Notes: generated by a model from the sequence alone, not told the origin. Counted from the first letter of the stretch, positions 53,820 to 63,954 are shown. The stretch: 64,000 bases of DNA from Pseudomonas fluorescens (GCF_902498195.1 NZ_CABVIY010000003.1:744001-808000), one strand, 5' to 3'. A program made the numbers and translations.

Positions 53820-54815
53820 ATGCAGACTGATTTCGCCGCCTGGTCCTGGACCTCGGATCAAGGTATCGATGGCTTGAAATTGATTCGTAAACCGCTGCTC
53901 CAGCCAGGTCCTGGCGAAGTGCTTGTGGCCAATCGCGCCGTGGCGTTGAATCCAGTGGACTGGAAGATCATCGAGTGGGGTCATGCCGCCTGGAAGACCG
54001 GCCATGTACCGGGCGTGGATGGCGTAGGCGAGGTCGTGGCGGCAGGCGCGGGTGTCACCTTGAAGGCCGGGACTCTGGTTGCGTATCACCAGTCGCTGAC
54101 GCGCGATGGCAGTTTTGCCGAATACTGCACGCTCGATGCCAGTACCGTTTTGAACGTGCCCAAGGCACTCGATGAAAGCGTTGCCGCCGCCCTGCCCTGC
54201 CCCGGTCTGACGTCCTGGCAGGCGCTGGATAAAGTACCTGTGGCGCCGGGAGACGTACTGGTGGTCGGTGCCGGCGGCTCGGTCGGTTTATTGCTGGTGC
54301 AACTGGCTGTTCAACGCGGCTGTCGCGTGTGGGCAACGGCGGCGACCAGACACCATTCACAGCTCAAAGCCCTGGGGGCAGTCGGTGTGTTCGATTACCG
54401 TGACGAGCAGTGGCAGCAAACGCTGCAGGCCGCCTTGGGCGAGCGTCGATTGCACGCGCTGTTCGACACCGTCAGCGGCGCCCATGCCGCGAGCCTGGCG
54501 CCGCTGCTAGGTTACAACGGTCACTTGGTCTGCATCCAGGACCGTCAGGAAAGCGCGCCATTACCGGCCTTCAGCACCGCTATTTCCCTTCACGAAGTGG
54601 CCCTTAACAGTTTCCATGCTCACGCCAGTTCGAGCGACCGCCAGCAGCTGCGCCAAGCGGGCGAGCGCCTGCTGGAACAGATACTGGACGGTCGCCTGTC
54701 GATGCCGCATCGTCAGGCTTTCGATTTCTACAACCTTCCCCAGGCCCTGCACACGCTTAAACAGGGGGGCGAAGGTGGGAAATGGATTGCCATCCTTGGC
54801 GACCCGCGACCTTGA
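53820..54815 (+). CDS. MDR-family NADPH:quinone oxidoreductase-like protein
   Basis: 331 aa, zinc-free MDR type. LNPVDWKIIEWGHAAWKTGH and VPGVDGVGEVVAAGAGV mark the N-terminal domain; VVGAGGSVGLLLVQLAVQRG is the NADPH fold. Likely reduces quinones or enones. Divergent from the serine hydrolase and convergent with the GntR gene (74-bp gap). Confidence 0.9.
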   Translation: MQTDFAAWSWTSDQGIDGLKLIRKPLLQPGPGEVLVANRAVALNPVDWKIIEWGHAAWKTGHVPGVDGVGEVVAAGAGVTLKAGTLVAYHQSLTRDGSFAEYCTLDASTVLNVPKALDESVAAALPCPGLTSWQALDKVPVAPGDVLVVGAGGSVGLLLVQLAVQRGCRVWATAATRHHSQLKALGAVGVFDYRDEQWQQTLQAALGERRLHALFDTVSGAHAASLAPLLGYNGHLVCIQDRQESAPLPAFSTAISLHEVALNSFHAHASSSDRQQLRQAGERLLEQILDGRLSMPHRQAFDFYNLPQALHTLKQGGEGGKWIAILGDPRP

Positions 54816-54889
54816 AACGACATCGCCCGAGACTCCTGGCAAAGAGCTCGGGCGATGTGTTCAGAGAAATCCGACAGCTGCGTTGTAGT

Positions 54890-55570
54890 TCAGGCCTCCG
54901 CCAGGTTCTCCTTTTTCTCCAGCCAGTCGATCATCAACTCGCCCCAGGCGATGTCCGCTTGCAGCGCGCCTTTGGCCTTGGCCGAATCGCGGGTGCGCAA
55001 ACCTTCCAGTACTTCGAAATGCTTGTGCTTGGCGCTCGCCAGTTCCCGCTTGGGCACCTCGGCGTGGAAGCGGCTCAGCAGCGGCCCCATGATGACCCAC
55101 ATGTTCTCAAGGGTCTTGGACACCACCGGCATGCGCGCGGCAGAGATCAAACCGAAGTGGAACTCCCGATTCAGTAAGGCGGCTTGCCTGTAATCCACGG
55201 GCACTGCTTTCTGGAACGCATCCTGAATGGCTTCGAGCTTTTCCAGTTCCGGTTGGGTGATGCGCTGAGCCGCCACACCAGCGGCCTCGCCTTCCAGCAG
55301 ATGACGAATCAACTGGATCTCTCGCAATTGGCTGACGGTCAACTCCGGAACATAAATCGAGGTCGCGGCCTTCATGTCCAGCGCATGGTCGCTGACCAGA
55401 CGGAAGATCGCCTCGCGCACCGGTGTGATCGACACACCAAACTCTTCGGCCAGTGTACTGATGCGCAACCGATCGCCTGGCTGGTACTGCCCATCCATCA
55501 ACGCGGTGCGGATAATGGAATACACCCGTTCGCTCAAGTTGCCTTTATCAATGGGCTTATGCACGGTCAC
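54890..55570 (-). CDS. GntR-family (FCD-type) regulator of the sugar cluster
   Basis: 226 aa if started at the GTG at 55570 (GGAG 11 nt upstream). Longer in-frame starts (55663, 55750) are open, but 55663 would sit inside a putative operator. HTH: LSERVYSIIRTALMDGQYQPG then STLAEEFGVSITPVREAIFR. The FCD domain has the conserved N-R-E-F-H and E-H-x-x-x-x-x-L-like residues (LLNREFHFGLISAA). Downstream of the ABC permease gene on the same strand; controls the cluster via sites at 55645 and 61227 (inference). Confidence 0.88.
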   Translation of the reverse strand: MTVHKPIDKGNLSERVYSIIRTALMDGQYQPGDRLRISTLAEEFGVSITPVREAIFRLVSDHALDMKAATSIYVPELTVSQLREIQLIRHLLEGEAAGVAAQRITQPELEKLEAIQDAFQKAVPVDYRQAALLNREFHFGLISAARMPVVSKTLENMWVIMGPLLSRFHAEVPKRELASAKHKHFEVLEGLRTRDSAKAKGALQADIAWGELMIDWLEKKENLAEA

Positions 55571-55644
55571 TATGACTCGATCTCCATGGTCGATTACTGT
55601 TCGCCGCAGTGGCAGACTTGTGAATCTGCCGACTTGAATTGACG

Positions 55645-55662
55645 ATAACGCATCATACATCA
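55645..55662 (-). promoter_or_regulatory. Operator candidate upstream of GntR
   Basis: On the minus strand TGATGTATGATGCGTTAT. It matches 61227-61244 (TGATATATCATGCATTAT) at 15 of 18 positions. Located 75 bp before the preferred GntR start. Confidence 0.45.
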
Positions 55663-55697
55663 TCAACTCGCGCCTGCCACTCCGTCCGGCGGTTTCG

Positions 55698-56753
55698 TCA
55701 AATACGCGCGTCTCGTCGACCGACACCCTGCAACAACACCGCGATGACAATGATTGCGCCTTTGATGATTTGCTGCGGATAGGCCGGCACGCTCAGCAAA
55801 TTCATTATGTTGCCGATCAGGCCCAGCACCAGCACGCCTACCACTGTGTAGAAAATCGTACCTTTGCCCCCGGTGAGCAATGCACCGCCAATGACACACG
55901 CGGCGATCGCATCGAGCTCGAGTGCCATGCCGGCACTGGGCGTGGCGACACCTGAGCGCGAAGCGATCACCACTCCAGCCAATGCCGCAAAGCCGCCACA
56001 AATACCATAGGCTGCCAATTTGTAGCGCTCCACCGCAATGCCCGCCAGGCGCACCGCCGTTTCGTTGCTGCCACTGGCAATGGTCAGGCGGCCATAGGCG
56101 TTGTAACGCAGGATCAAGGCAAATACGACCGTGACGAGTACCGCCAGCCACACGGGCCATGGCACACCCAGCAGCCCGTCGGCCAGCCGACCGAAATCGC
56201 GCAGTATTTGCGCGCTGGACAGTCGATCGTCCAGGCGTTGGGGCTGGCCGTTCGACAGAATGAATGCCAGGCCTCGGGCAACCGTCATCATTGCCAGTGT
56301 CGCGATAAAGGGAGCCATGCGGAAATAGGCGATGAAGGTGCCGGTCACCAAGCCCATCAGGACACCACTGGCCACGGCAATGGCAACTGCCAACAACAGC
56401 CCGACACTGCCTTCAACCGGCAGGACATTAAAGGTCATCGCCACCACAATGCCGCCAACCGCCGCGACCGAGGCCACGGATAAATCGATACCCGCTGTCA
56501 GGATCACAATCAGCATGCCGATGCTGACCAGCAGCAAGGGCGTCAACTGGCGCAGAAGGTTGCCTAAATTCAGGAAGGTGAAGAAGTCCGCCGACAGCAC
56601 GCTGGCGACAATCACCAGGACTACCAGCATCACCAGGGCATTGTGTTCCAGAAACAGCCGCTGCAACGAACGCAGGCTCAATTTGCTGCCTTGAGCGCGT
56701 CGGGTTTCATGCACCAGCTCAGCCGTAGCCAACTTGGAATTGGGGTTACTCAT
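55698..56753 (-). CDS. Sugar ABC transporter permease (RbsC/XylH type)
   Basis: 351 aa, eight to ten transmembrane helices. The ribose-type permease pattern is visible: GMLIVILTAGIDLSVASVAA, and GGFAALAGVVIASRSGVATP followed by LDAIAACVIGGALLTGGKGT. Inner-membrane channel of a CUT2-class sugar importer. Its start overlaps the ATPase stop by 8 bp. Confidence 0.93.
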   Translation of the reverse strand: MSNPNSKLATAELVHETRRAQGSKLSLRSLQRLFLEHNALVMLVVLVIVASVLSADFFTFLNLGNLLRQLTPLLLVSIGMLIVILTAGIDLSVASVAAVGGIVVAMTFNVLPVEGSVGLLLAVAIAVASGVLMGLVTGTFIAYFRMAPFIATLAMMTVARGLAFILSNGQPQRLDDRLSSAQILRDFGRLADGLLGVPWPVWLAVLVTVVFALILRYNAYGRLTIASGSNETAVRLAGIAVERYKLAAYGICGGFAALAGVVIASRSGVATPSAGMALELDAIAACVIGGALLTGGKGTIFYTVVGVLVLGLIGNIMNLLSVPAYPQQIIKGAIIVIAVLLQGVGRRDARI

Positions 56754-58257
56754 GATGTTCTACTCCCATTGCCAGGCAAATCATTGCTTGCTCCTTGATG
56801 CGCTCTCCCGCCAGTTCGCCAGCGATCGCGCCCTCGCGCATCACCAGCACGCGATCGCACATGCCGATGATTTCGATCATTTCCGAAGAGACCATGATGA
56901 TTGCGACACCTTGTTCGGCGAGGTCATTGATGACCCGGTAGATTTCCGTTTTTGCGCCCACATCCACACCGCGGGTGGGCTCATCGAGAATTAGCACGCG
57001 GCAGCCGGCATCGACCCATTTCATCAGCGCGACCTTCTGTTGATTGCCGCCCGACAGATCACCAACCAATTGCTCGATCGAGTGAGTCTTGACCGCCAGC
57101 TGTTTGCGCAAGGCTTCAATACCCTGAGCTTCCCGGCCATTGGCAATCCAGCCCATGCGGCCGGTGTAGGGGCTGTTGGGGCGCAAGGCACCGTTGACCC
57201 GTATCGACATCTCCAGCAGGACGCCTTGTTGCTTGCGATCTTCCGGCAATAAACCAATGCCATTAGCGATGGCGTCCCGTGGCGTGCGGTTGTGGATCTG
57301 CCGACCATCGAGGTACAGGGCGCCGGAGGTGGTCCGGTCAGCGCCGAAGATCGCGCGCATGGTTTCCGTGCGCCCGGCGCCCACCAGGCCACAAAAACCC
57401 AGGACTTCACCGGCGCGCACTTCAAAACTCACGTCACGCACCAGGCGCCCGGCACACAGGTGCTCGACTTTGAGCAACACGTTGCCGATCCGCGCCTGGC
57501 GTGCCGGGAACAGATCGCTGAGCTCGCGTCCGATCATCATCTCGATCAGGCCGCGCTCGGTGACGTCCGCCAAATCCAGAGTCCCCACGGTCTTGCCGTC
57601 CTTGAGCACCGTAGCGCGATCGCAGATGCGAAAGATTTCATCCATGCGGTGGGAGACGTAGACAATACACACGCCTTTGCGGCGCAGTTCATCCAGGATC
57701 CGGAACAGTTTTTCCACCTCATGGGAGGTCAGCACCGCTGTCGGTTCGTCGAATATCAACACCCTCGCGTTGCGTGACAGCGCCTTGCAGATTTCCACCG
57801 CTTGCTGGTAAGCCACCGACAAACTGCCAACCGGTTGGCGCACGTCGATATCGTGGAAGCCCAGCTCATCGAGAATCGCCCGGGCCTTGCGGCGCATGTC
57901 TGTCCATCGGACAAAGCCCTTGCTCTTGCCCAGATCGTCGATACAGATGTTCTCGGCCACCGACAGGTGCGCGGCCAGCGCGAACTCCTGGTAGATGATT
58001 GAGATACCGAGCTTGAGGGCATCGCCGGGTTTACGAATATCCACGGTCTGGCCATTGAGAGTGACCCCACCGGCATCGCGCACATAAGCCCCCGACAGGA
58101 TCTTCATCAGGGTTGATTTACCAGCGCCGTTCTCACCCATCAGTGCGTGGATTTCCCCCGCACGGGCAGAAAACCTGGCGCTGTCCAGGGCACTGATACC
58201 ACCGAATTTCTTGGAGATGTCGAGCATCTCCACCGCTGGTTCTTGCATTGCATTCAT
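56746..58257 (-). CDS. Sugar ABC transporter ATP-binding protein (RbsA/XylG type)
   Basis: 503 aa from the ATG at 58257. Tandem nucleotide-binding domains: the first has Walker A GENGAGKST and Walker B VLIFDEPTA; the second has a modified P-loop (GLVGAGRTE), signature LSGGNQQKV and VLILDEPTRGVD. This is typical of CUT2 importers, in which the second site is degenerate. Second of the transporter genes. Confidence 0.93.
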   Translation of the reverse strand: MNAMQEPAVEMLDISKKFGGISALDSARFSARAGEIHALMGENGAGKSTLMKILSGAYVRDAGGVTLNGQTVDIRKPGDALKLGISIIYQEFALAAHLSVAENICIDDLGKSKGFVRWTDMRRKARAILDELGFHDIDVRQPVGSLSVAYQQAVEICKALSRNARVLIFDEPTAVLTSHEVEKLFRILDELRRKGVCIVYVSHRMDEIFRICDRATVLKDGKTVGTLDLADVTERGLIEMMIGRELSDLFPARQARIGNVLLKVEHLCAGRLVRDVSFEVRAGEVLGFCGLVGAGRTETMRAIFGADRTTSGALYLDGRQIHNRTPRDAIANGIGLLPEDRKQQGVLLEMSIRVNGALRPNSPYTGRMGWIANGREAQGIEALRKQLAVKTHSIEQLVGDLSGGNQQKVALMKWVDAGCRVLILDEPTRGVDVGAKTEIYRVINDLAEQGVAIIMVSSEMIEIIGMCDRVLVMREGAIAGELAGERIKEQAMICLAMGVEHHE

Positions 58258-58339
58258 TGTGTTCACCGTCTTGAAACTGCCGCCGATCGAACGGCAGCCG
58301 CCAGCAATGACGACCGCCGTCCGGCTCATCCTCAATCCA

Positions 58340-59581
58340 TCACTTCATCGCGGTTTTGATCTGCTCGATGGAGCGGAATGGCGGTACGGTCTCGGTAGAC
58401 GGTGGCAGGCTGTCGGCGGCGATGTAGGTATCGACGTTATCCGGCGTGATCAGCGTGACCGGGAAGTACGACGCCAGTGGCAAGTTGTTCGCGTCCAGTC
58501 CCTTGTTGAGGATCTGGTGGATCAACTCGATCGCGGCAACCCCGGTTTCCGATCCGCTGTTGGTAGCGCTGACCAGCAATTTGCCCTGCTTGATCAAGTC
58601 CAGCGCGACGCGGAAGCTGCCGGCCCCGGAGGCGACCATCACGCTGTTTTTCTTGCCAGCGTTTTCCAGGGCATTGATTGCACCGATGGCAATAAAATCG
58701 TTCTCGGCGAGCACCAGGTTCAATTTGTCCCCCTGGGACGCGAGGATGTCCTCGGTAGCGGCCAGCCCGCCTTCTTCGGTCCAGTCACCGCGACCCCACG
58801 CCAGCACATTGAAGCCGCCTTCCGGCCAGCTGAAGTTGCCCTTGGCCTTAACCTGCTGGAACAGCTTGAAGCCCTTGAGCATGGCGTCTTCTTTGGACAG
58901 ACCGAGTCGGCGCTCCTGCGAGCGGGCATAGACGATCCCGGAAATCATGCCATTGAGGCGACTTTCGGACGTGGAATTACCCATCACGCCAATGACCATT
59001 GCAGCATTGATCACGGTCGCCGGATCGGTTTTCGATGCCACGTAACGGCCGGCCTCGAAACCACTGCCGTAAGGGTTACCCGTACTGGTGGTGATCACCG
59101 GCGCCCGGGCATCCGGCGCTGTACCCACGGTGATCACCGGGATGCCGGCATTCACCGCACGCTCGACATCGGACACCGAACCCTGGATATCGGTGGGGTC
59201 GATGACAATCAGATCGACGCCCAGCGTGATGAAGTTATCGACCTGTGCGCTCTGCTTGGCGACATCGCTGTCTGCCACTTGCAGTTCGATGTCGTAGTTG
59301 TACTTTTTAGCCACGGTCCTGGCGTCATCGATCATCGAGACGAACCAGGGATTGCCCAGGGTGATTTCGGTCCAGCCGATGCGCAGGCGCTCACCCTTCT
59401 TTTTCAGCGGCAACGCCTTATTGATCGACGTGCGATCGGGCATGTCGGGATCGATGACACCCGACAACGCAGTGTTGGGCATCAAGCTATAGATTTCATG
59501 TTTGCCGGCCGCCCAGGCGTGGGAGCCGATGAGGCTCGCCAGGGCAAACGCGGTGATCGAACGAACAGCTGACAGCTTCAT
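58340..59581 (-). CDS. Sugar-binding periplasmic protein (type 1)
   Basis: 413 aa from the ATG at 59581; the earlier frame is not supported. Signal peptide MKLSAVRSITAFALASLIGS with cleavage near AWA. Core IGWTEITLGNPWFVSMIDDA, VDLIVIDPTD and AGIPVITVGT follow the ribose/galactose-binding pattern. Sugar or polyol specificity not predictable; the adjacent alcohol and aldehyde dehydrogenases favour a polyol or deoxysugar-derived alcohol. Start of the ABC genes, 91 bp after the aldehyde dehydrogenase. Confidence 0.92.
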   Translation of the reverse strand: MKLSAVRSITAFALASLIGSHAWAAGKHEIYSLMPNTALSGVIDPDMPDRTSINKALPLKKKGERLRIGWTEITLGNPWFVSMIDDARTVAKKYNYDIELQVADSDVAKQSAQVDNFITLGVDLIVIDPTDIQGSVSDVERAVNAGIPVITVGTAPDARAPVITTSTGNPYGSGFEAGRYVASKTDPATVINAAMVIGVMGNSTSESRLNGMISGIVYARSQERRLGLSKEDAMLKGFKLFQQVKAKGNFSWPEGGFNVLAWGRGDWTEEGGLAATEDILASQGDKLNLVLAENDFIAIGAINALENAGKKNSVMVASGAGSFRVALDLIKQGKLLVSATNSGSETGVAAIELIHQILNKGLDANNLPLASYFPVTLITPDNVDTYIAADSLPPSTETVPPFRSIEQIKTAMK

Positions 59582-59672
59582 AATTATTGTTCTCCAGTGC
59601 GCTGATTTGATCGTTGAAGCGGGTATCCGGTGCTGCGTGGCGCAACACCGGACTTGCAGTCGTAACTGCCGG

Positions 59673-61178
59673 TCAGGCCTGTAAATCGATCCAGGCGGAT
59701 TTGAGCTCCGAGTACTTGTCCAACGCGTGCAGCGAGCGGTCGCGACCGTTGCCCGATTGCTTGTAACCACCAAATGGCATGGTGATATCGCCGCCGTCGA
59801 AGCAATTGACCCAGACGCTGCCGGCGCGCAGCGAGCGGATCATGGCGTGGGCCCGCGACAGATCGCTGGTCCAGAGGCTGGCGGCCAGGCCGTAGGGCGA
59901 ATCGTTGGCGATGCGCACGGCGTCCAGGTGGTCGCAGGCGGTGATCACCGACAACACCGGGCCGAAGATCTCCTCCCGAGCGATGGTCATGTCATTGGTG
60001 ACGTTGTCGAAGATCGTCGGCGGGATGTAGAAACCGTCGGCCAGAGGACCGCTGGCGCGTTCGCCACCGAGGATGATGCGCGCGCCTTCCTCGCTGCCTT
60101 GTTTGATGTAACCCAGCACCCGATCCATCTGTGCACGGTCGACCATCGCGCCCAATTGCGTAGCCGGATCGAGCGGATCGCCAACGGCGATGGTTCGGGC
60201 AACCTTGAGGACTTGCGCGACAAACTCGTCGCGAATACCTGCCTCGACGATCAGTCGCGAAGGCGCCACACAGACTTCACCCTGATTGAAAAACATCGAC
60301 CGGGCGGCCGTGTTCGCGGCCTTCTCCAGATCATGGCAATCATTGAGGATGATGTTCGGCGTCTTGCCGCCGCACTCCAGCCACACCCGTTTCATGTTCG
60401 ACTGTCCCGAGTACTGCAGGAACAATTTGCCTACTTCACCGGAACCGGTGAACACCAGGGTGTCGACATCCATGTGCAGGCCAAGGGCGCGACCAGCCGT
60501 CGGGCCAAAGCCTGGCAGCACGTTGAAAACCCCTGCCGGAATACCCGCCTGTGCGGCCAGCTCGGCGATGCGCAGCGCTGTCAATGGTGACTGTTCGGCG
60601 GGTTTGAGAATGACCGAGTTACCCATCGCCAGGGCCGGGGCGACTTTCCACATCGCCATCAGCATCGGGAAATTCCACGGGGTTACAGCGGCCACCACGC
60701 CGATGGCTTCGCGGGTGATCATGCCCAGCGCACCAGGCCCTGAAGGGGCGATTTCGTCATAGACCTTGTCGCAGCATTCGGCATACCACTGCAGGCATTC
60801 GAGCACCGCATGCACATCGAAACCGGCGCTTTCGGCCACCGGTTTGCCCATGTCCAATGTCTCTAGCAGCGCCAGTTCAGTCATGTTCTGCTCGAACAAC
60901 GCTGCAAAACGCAGCATGACTTTTTTGCGCTCCTTGGGTGCCATTCGCGACCACACGCCACTGTCGAATGCCTGGCGGGCAGCCTTGACGGCAACGTCGA
61001 CGTCTTCGGACTGACAAGACGCTACGTAATTGAGCACCTGGCCCTTGCGCGGCGAAACGTTGGCGAACGTTTCGCCGCTCAGTGCATCGACGAAGCGACC
61101 GTTGATGAAGGCCTGCCCCGGTAGTTTCAGGGCAGCGACACGCTGCTGGACCGCAGCAAAATCAACGAGGGTATTCAT
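59673..61178 (-). CDS. Aldehyde dehydrogenase (PuuC-like)
   Basis: 501 aa from the ATG at 61178 with GGAGA upstream. Motifs: VTPWNFPMLMAMWKVAPALA, WLECGGKTPNIIL (catalytic Glu; cysteine replaces the usual L in LGGK), and FFNQGEVCVAPSRL with the catalytic Cys, then EEIFGPVLSVI. NAD-dependent oxidation of a small aldehyde, probably the product of the neighbouring iron alcohol dehydrogenase. First gene after the operator candidate at 61227. Confidence 0.93.
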   Translation of the reverse strand: MNTLVDFAAVQQRVAALKLPGQAFINGRFVDALSGETFANVSPRKGQVLNYVASCQSEDVDVAVKAARQAFDSGVWSRMAPKERKKVMLRFAALFEQNMTELALLETLDMGKPVAESAGFDVHAVLECLQWYAECCDKVYDEIAPSGPGALGMITREAIGVVAAVTPWNFPMLMAMWKVAPALAMGNSVILKPAEQSPLTALRIAELAAQAGIPAGVFNVLPGFGPTAGRALGLHMDVDTLVFTGSGEVGKLFLQYSGQSNMKRVWLECGGKTPNIILNDCHDLEKAANTAARSMFFNQGEVCVAPSRLIVEAGIRDEFVAQVLKVARTIAVGDPLDPATQLGAMVDRAQMDRVLGYIKQGSEEGARIILGGERASGPLADGFYIPPTIFDNVTNDMTIAREEIFGPVLSVITACDHLDAVRIANDSPYGLAASLWTSDLSRAHAMIRSLRAGSVWVNCFDGGDITMPFGGYKQSGNGRDRSLHALDKYSELKSAWIDLQA

Positions 61179-61226
61179 AAGCACGCATCTCCTTTTCGAA
61201 TTGTTTCAGGCGTAGGCGCCAAACGG

Positions 61227-61244
61227 TGATATATCATGCATTAT
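61227..61244 (+). promoter_or_regulatory. Operator candidate upstream of aldehyde dehydrogenase/ABC genes
   Basis: TGATATATCATGCATTAT, 49 bp before the aldehyde dehydrogenase start, contains the palindrome TGATATATCA. Near-copy of the site at 55645-55662 in front of the GntR gene. Confidence 0.45.
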
Positions 61245-61308
61245 TCAAATCGCAAGCGTGAAAAGGCCCTGACTCCGGGGATTTTCTTCACACTTGTTCT
61301 TCAATGAC

Positions 61309-62586
61309 CTAGAAGCTGACTTCCGTTTTAAGCCCGAAGACCACCACGCTTTTGTCCCCGCTCATCCCACCCGGATTGACCACGTACTGCAGATTGGGCC
61401 GCAGAGTCAGGGCTGGCGTGACGCTGACCCCGTAGTACAACTCCATCGGGTATTCCGTATCGCCGGCCGGTTGGGTGTAGCCGTTTTGCTGACGGACACG
61501 CTTGGCGGATTGTCCATTCACTTCTAGACGACCGATCGCCAGGCCGATTTCATCCTGTGGCCGTGCGGCGAAGGGGCCGCTGATAAATGTGCCGACGTGC
61601 CAGACCCGTTCCACGTAGGACACGTCGCGATCCGATTGAATGAAGTTGGCGAACAGGTTGACGCCCCGGGCACTGTTACCCGGATCCTGATAGACCTTTT
61701 GCTCGATCAGGGCGTAGTAACCGCTGGCCTCATCGTGCTGAACCGGAGCGTCGCCCGTCACACCGATCGGCCGGCCGTTGACGTCCTCGTAGACGTCGCT
61801 GAAATCGCCGGTGTTGCGCCAGATACCCACCCTGTAACTGCCGGGCAAGCCGTTAACGGTGGGTGTCCAAGCCAGTTCCCCGACCGCTAGATAGCCGGTG
61901 GTGCCGGACGGGCTGCCAAAGTTCAAGCCTTGGGAGTTCTCGGTAAAGCGCGGGTTGACCTGATACAACGCGGCGTTGACGGACACTTCGTCCGTGAGCT
62001 TGGCCGCAGCCGTCGCCCCCCACTGGCTGACGGGCCAGGTGAACCAGTTGGGCGTGATGTAGCCTGGCACCGTGCCGCAGAACGTCAGGTTCTGAAACTT
62101 GCAGGAAAACGGAAAGACATCGCCACTCATGGGCAGGCGACCGAGCTTGACCACCAGGCGATCATCCATAAGCACTTGCTGGTAATAGAACTGCACCAGG
62201 CGCGTGACACTGCCGTAGCCGTAGATTTCCTGCGCGGCCAGCAGCGTGTTGGTCCCGGCTTCGGCCGTCAGGTTTTCCCCATTGCGGTTGCTGAAGGTCA
62301 TGCGAAAGCTTGCACCCTGCCACCCCAGCAACTTCTGCAAGTCGAAGTTGGTGTCGATCATCAACTGGTCGCTGTAAGTGCCTTTGTGCTCGTCGCCGCC
62401 CTGGGTGTTATAGGCCAGTTCGTTAACGTAGGTCAGTTGAAAATCGACGCCCTGTTCATGCAAGCGAGTGCGTTCGCCGTTCCAGTCCCCCAGCAAAAAG
62501 TTGTTGGGCGAGTAATCGGCTGCGTAAGCGCCCGCGCTGGCACAAACGCCTAGCAGCCCGGCGGCTACTCTGTATTTCCTGGTCAT
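61309..62586 (-). CDS. Carbohydrate-selective porin, OprB family
   Basis: 425 aa. Signal peptide ending AYA, then NFLLGDWNGERTRLHEQGVD, the OprB start. C-terminal strand ends in phenylalanine (GLKTEVSF), as usual for outer-membrane beta-barrels. Lets sugars cross the outer membrane for the ABC importer encoded downstream on the same strand. Confidence 0.93.
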   Translation of the reverse strand: MTRKYRVAAGLLGVCASAGAYAADYSPNNFLLGDWNGERTRLHEQGVDFQLTYVNELAYNTQGGDEHKGTYSDQLMIDTNFDLQKLLGWQGASFRMTFSNRNGENLTAEAGTNTLLAAQEIYGYGSVTRLVQFYYQQVLMDDRLVVKLGRLPMSGDVFPFSCKFQNLTFCGTVPGYITPNWFTWPVSQWGATAAAKLTDEVSVNAALYQVNPRFTENSQGLNFGSPSGTTGYLAVGELAWTPTVNGLPGSYRVGIWRNTGDFSDVYEDVNGRPIGVTGDAPVQHDEASGYYALIEQKVYQDPGNSARGVNLFANFIQSDRDVSYVERVWHVGTFISGPFAARPQDEIGLAIGRLEVNGQSAKRVRQQNGYTQPAGDTEYPMELYYGVSVTPALTLRPNLQYVVNPGGMSGDKSVVVFGLKTEVSF

Positions 62587-62742
62587 TATTGTTGTTCCCG
62601 AAACTGTTTTTTATTGTTGGTTTTGGTGTTTTTCGAGCGTACAGAACCCCACCGACCTCACTGACAGGTCGGCCAATACAACGTCTTCAAAACGTTCGCA
62701 GGTGCGCTATCGAGCCTGACAGCGCCTGTTTCACTACAGCGG

Positions 62743-63915
62743 TCAACAACACATTCTTATGATCTCGGCGACCTCCTCTTTGCTATTGATCTTCTTCGGA
62801 TGGCAGGCCAGGTCCTGGTTGAAACTGGTCCACACGGTTTGGGCAAATTCATCAATTTGATCCACCCGCAAACCGTAACCGCGGAACGTGTCGGTGACCC
62901 CGAGAGTGGCAAACAGTGACTTGAGAATCCCCGGCAGGCGCTGTGAACGCTCGCCTTCGCTCAAGCTCAGCGTTGAGGGATCGAGTATCCCGGCCACGCG
63001 CGCGAACTTGTCGGCGCAGACCGGCAGGGTCCAGCCAATCACATACGGTGTGCTGGCCGCGACGGTGCCACCGTGGGGGGCGTCGGTCATCGCCCCCAGC
63101 GGCTGACCCAGAGCATGAGAAACCGTCACGCCGGCACTGGCGATCGCCATGCCACCGAGCGTCGAGGCAAAGGCCATTCGCCCGCGCGCTTCGAGGTCAT
63201 CACCGTGTTTCACGCACTGCAGGGCATTGGCCGCGAACAGGCGGATCGCCTCCAGCGCCACCATTTCCACCCAGGGCGTGCAGTGAATGCTGATGTAGGC
63301 TTCCAGCGCATGGCAGAAGGTATCGACCGCTGTCAGCGCGGTGAGCTTCGGCGGTTTCGACACCAGGATCTGTGGGTCGATCAGTGCGACATCCGGGTAG
63401 ATGAACGGGTTGACGATGGCGCACTTGAGACCCAGTTCCGGGTTGTTGATCACTGCAAAGGGCGTGGCCTCGGTACCGGTGCCGGACGTGGTGGGCACCA
63501 CCAGCAAGGGCAAGCCACGGCTTTGTGGCCGGGTCACTGCCTCGCCCAGCCGCTCGGTGTAGTCCCAGCAAGAGCCGCCATGAACGGCCACGAAGGCTAC
63601 CGCCTTGGCCGAATCGATGGCACTGCCGCCGCCCACCGCGACCACTACATCGCAGCCGGCGTCGCGCACTTGCTCGACGGCGCGGTCGATCATGGTGTGC
63701 CGGGGGTTGGGCACGATGTCATAGCACTCGATGAACGCGATGCCGCGCTCGACGAAACTGGCCGTCACCTGCGCCACCAGGTCACTGCCCTGGAGAAACG
63801 GGTCAATCATCAGGAAGGCTTTCTTGCCGAACGGCGCCACCTTTTCACCCATGCGCCGGATCGCCCCGACTTCAAAATCCAGGGTCAACGGCAGAGTTGC
63901 CTGAAATGCTTTCAT
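62743..63915 (-). CDS. Iron-containing alcohol dehydrogenase (group III)
   Basis: 390 aa. NAD-binding VAVGGGSAIDSAKAVAFVAV; metal ligands in ALTAVDTFCHALEAYIS and SHALGQPLGAMTDAPHG. AGGTGAA precedes the ATG. Oxidises a primary or secondary alcohol in the cytoplasm; with the aldehyde dehydrogenase it would form a two-step oxidation of an imported polyol. Confidence 0.92.
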   Translation of the reverse strand: MKAFQATLPLTLDFEVGAIRRMGEKVAPFGKKAFLMIDPFLQGSDLVAQVTASFVERGIAFIECYDIVPNPRHTMIDRAVEQVRDAGCDVVVAVGGGSAIDSAKAVAFVAVHGGSCWDYTERLGEAVTRPQSRGLPLLVVPTTSGTGTEATPFAVINNPELGLKCAIVNPFIYPDVALIDPQILVSKPPKLTALTAVDTFCHALEAYISIHCTPWVEMVALEAIRLFAANALQCVKHGDDLEARGRMAFASTLGGMAIASAGVTVSHALGQPLGAMTDAPHGGTVAASTPYVIGWTLPVCADKFARVAGILDPSTLSLSEGERSQRLPGILKSLFATLGVTDTFRGYGLRVDQIDEFAQTVWTSFNQDLACHPKKINSKEEVAEIIRMCC

Positions 63916-63954
63916 CAGTTCACCTGTGGTTATAGGAGGGCACTGCAGACGGGC

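Noticed and set aside
58211..59572. 453-codon plus-strand frame opposite the sugar-binding protein gene
   Set aside because: Antisense of a clear periplasmic binding protein with a signal peptide; no protein-like motifs.
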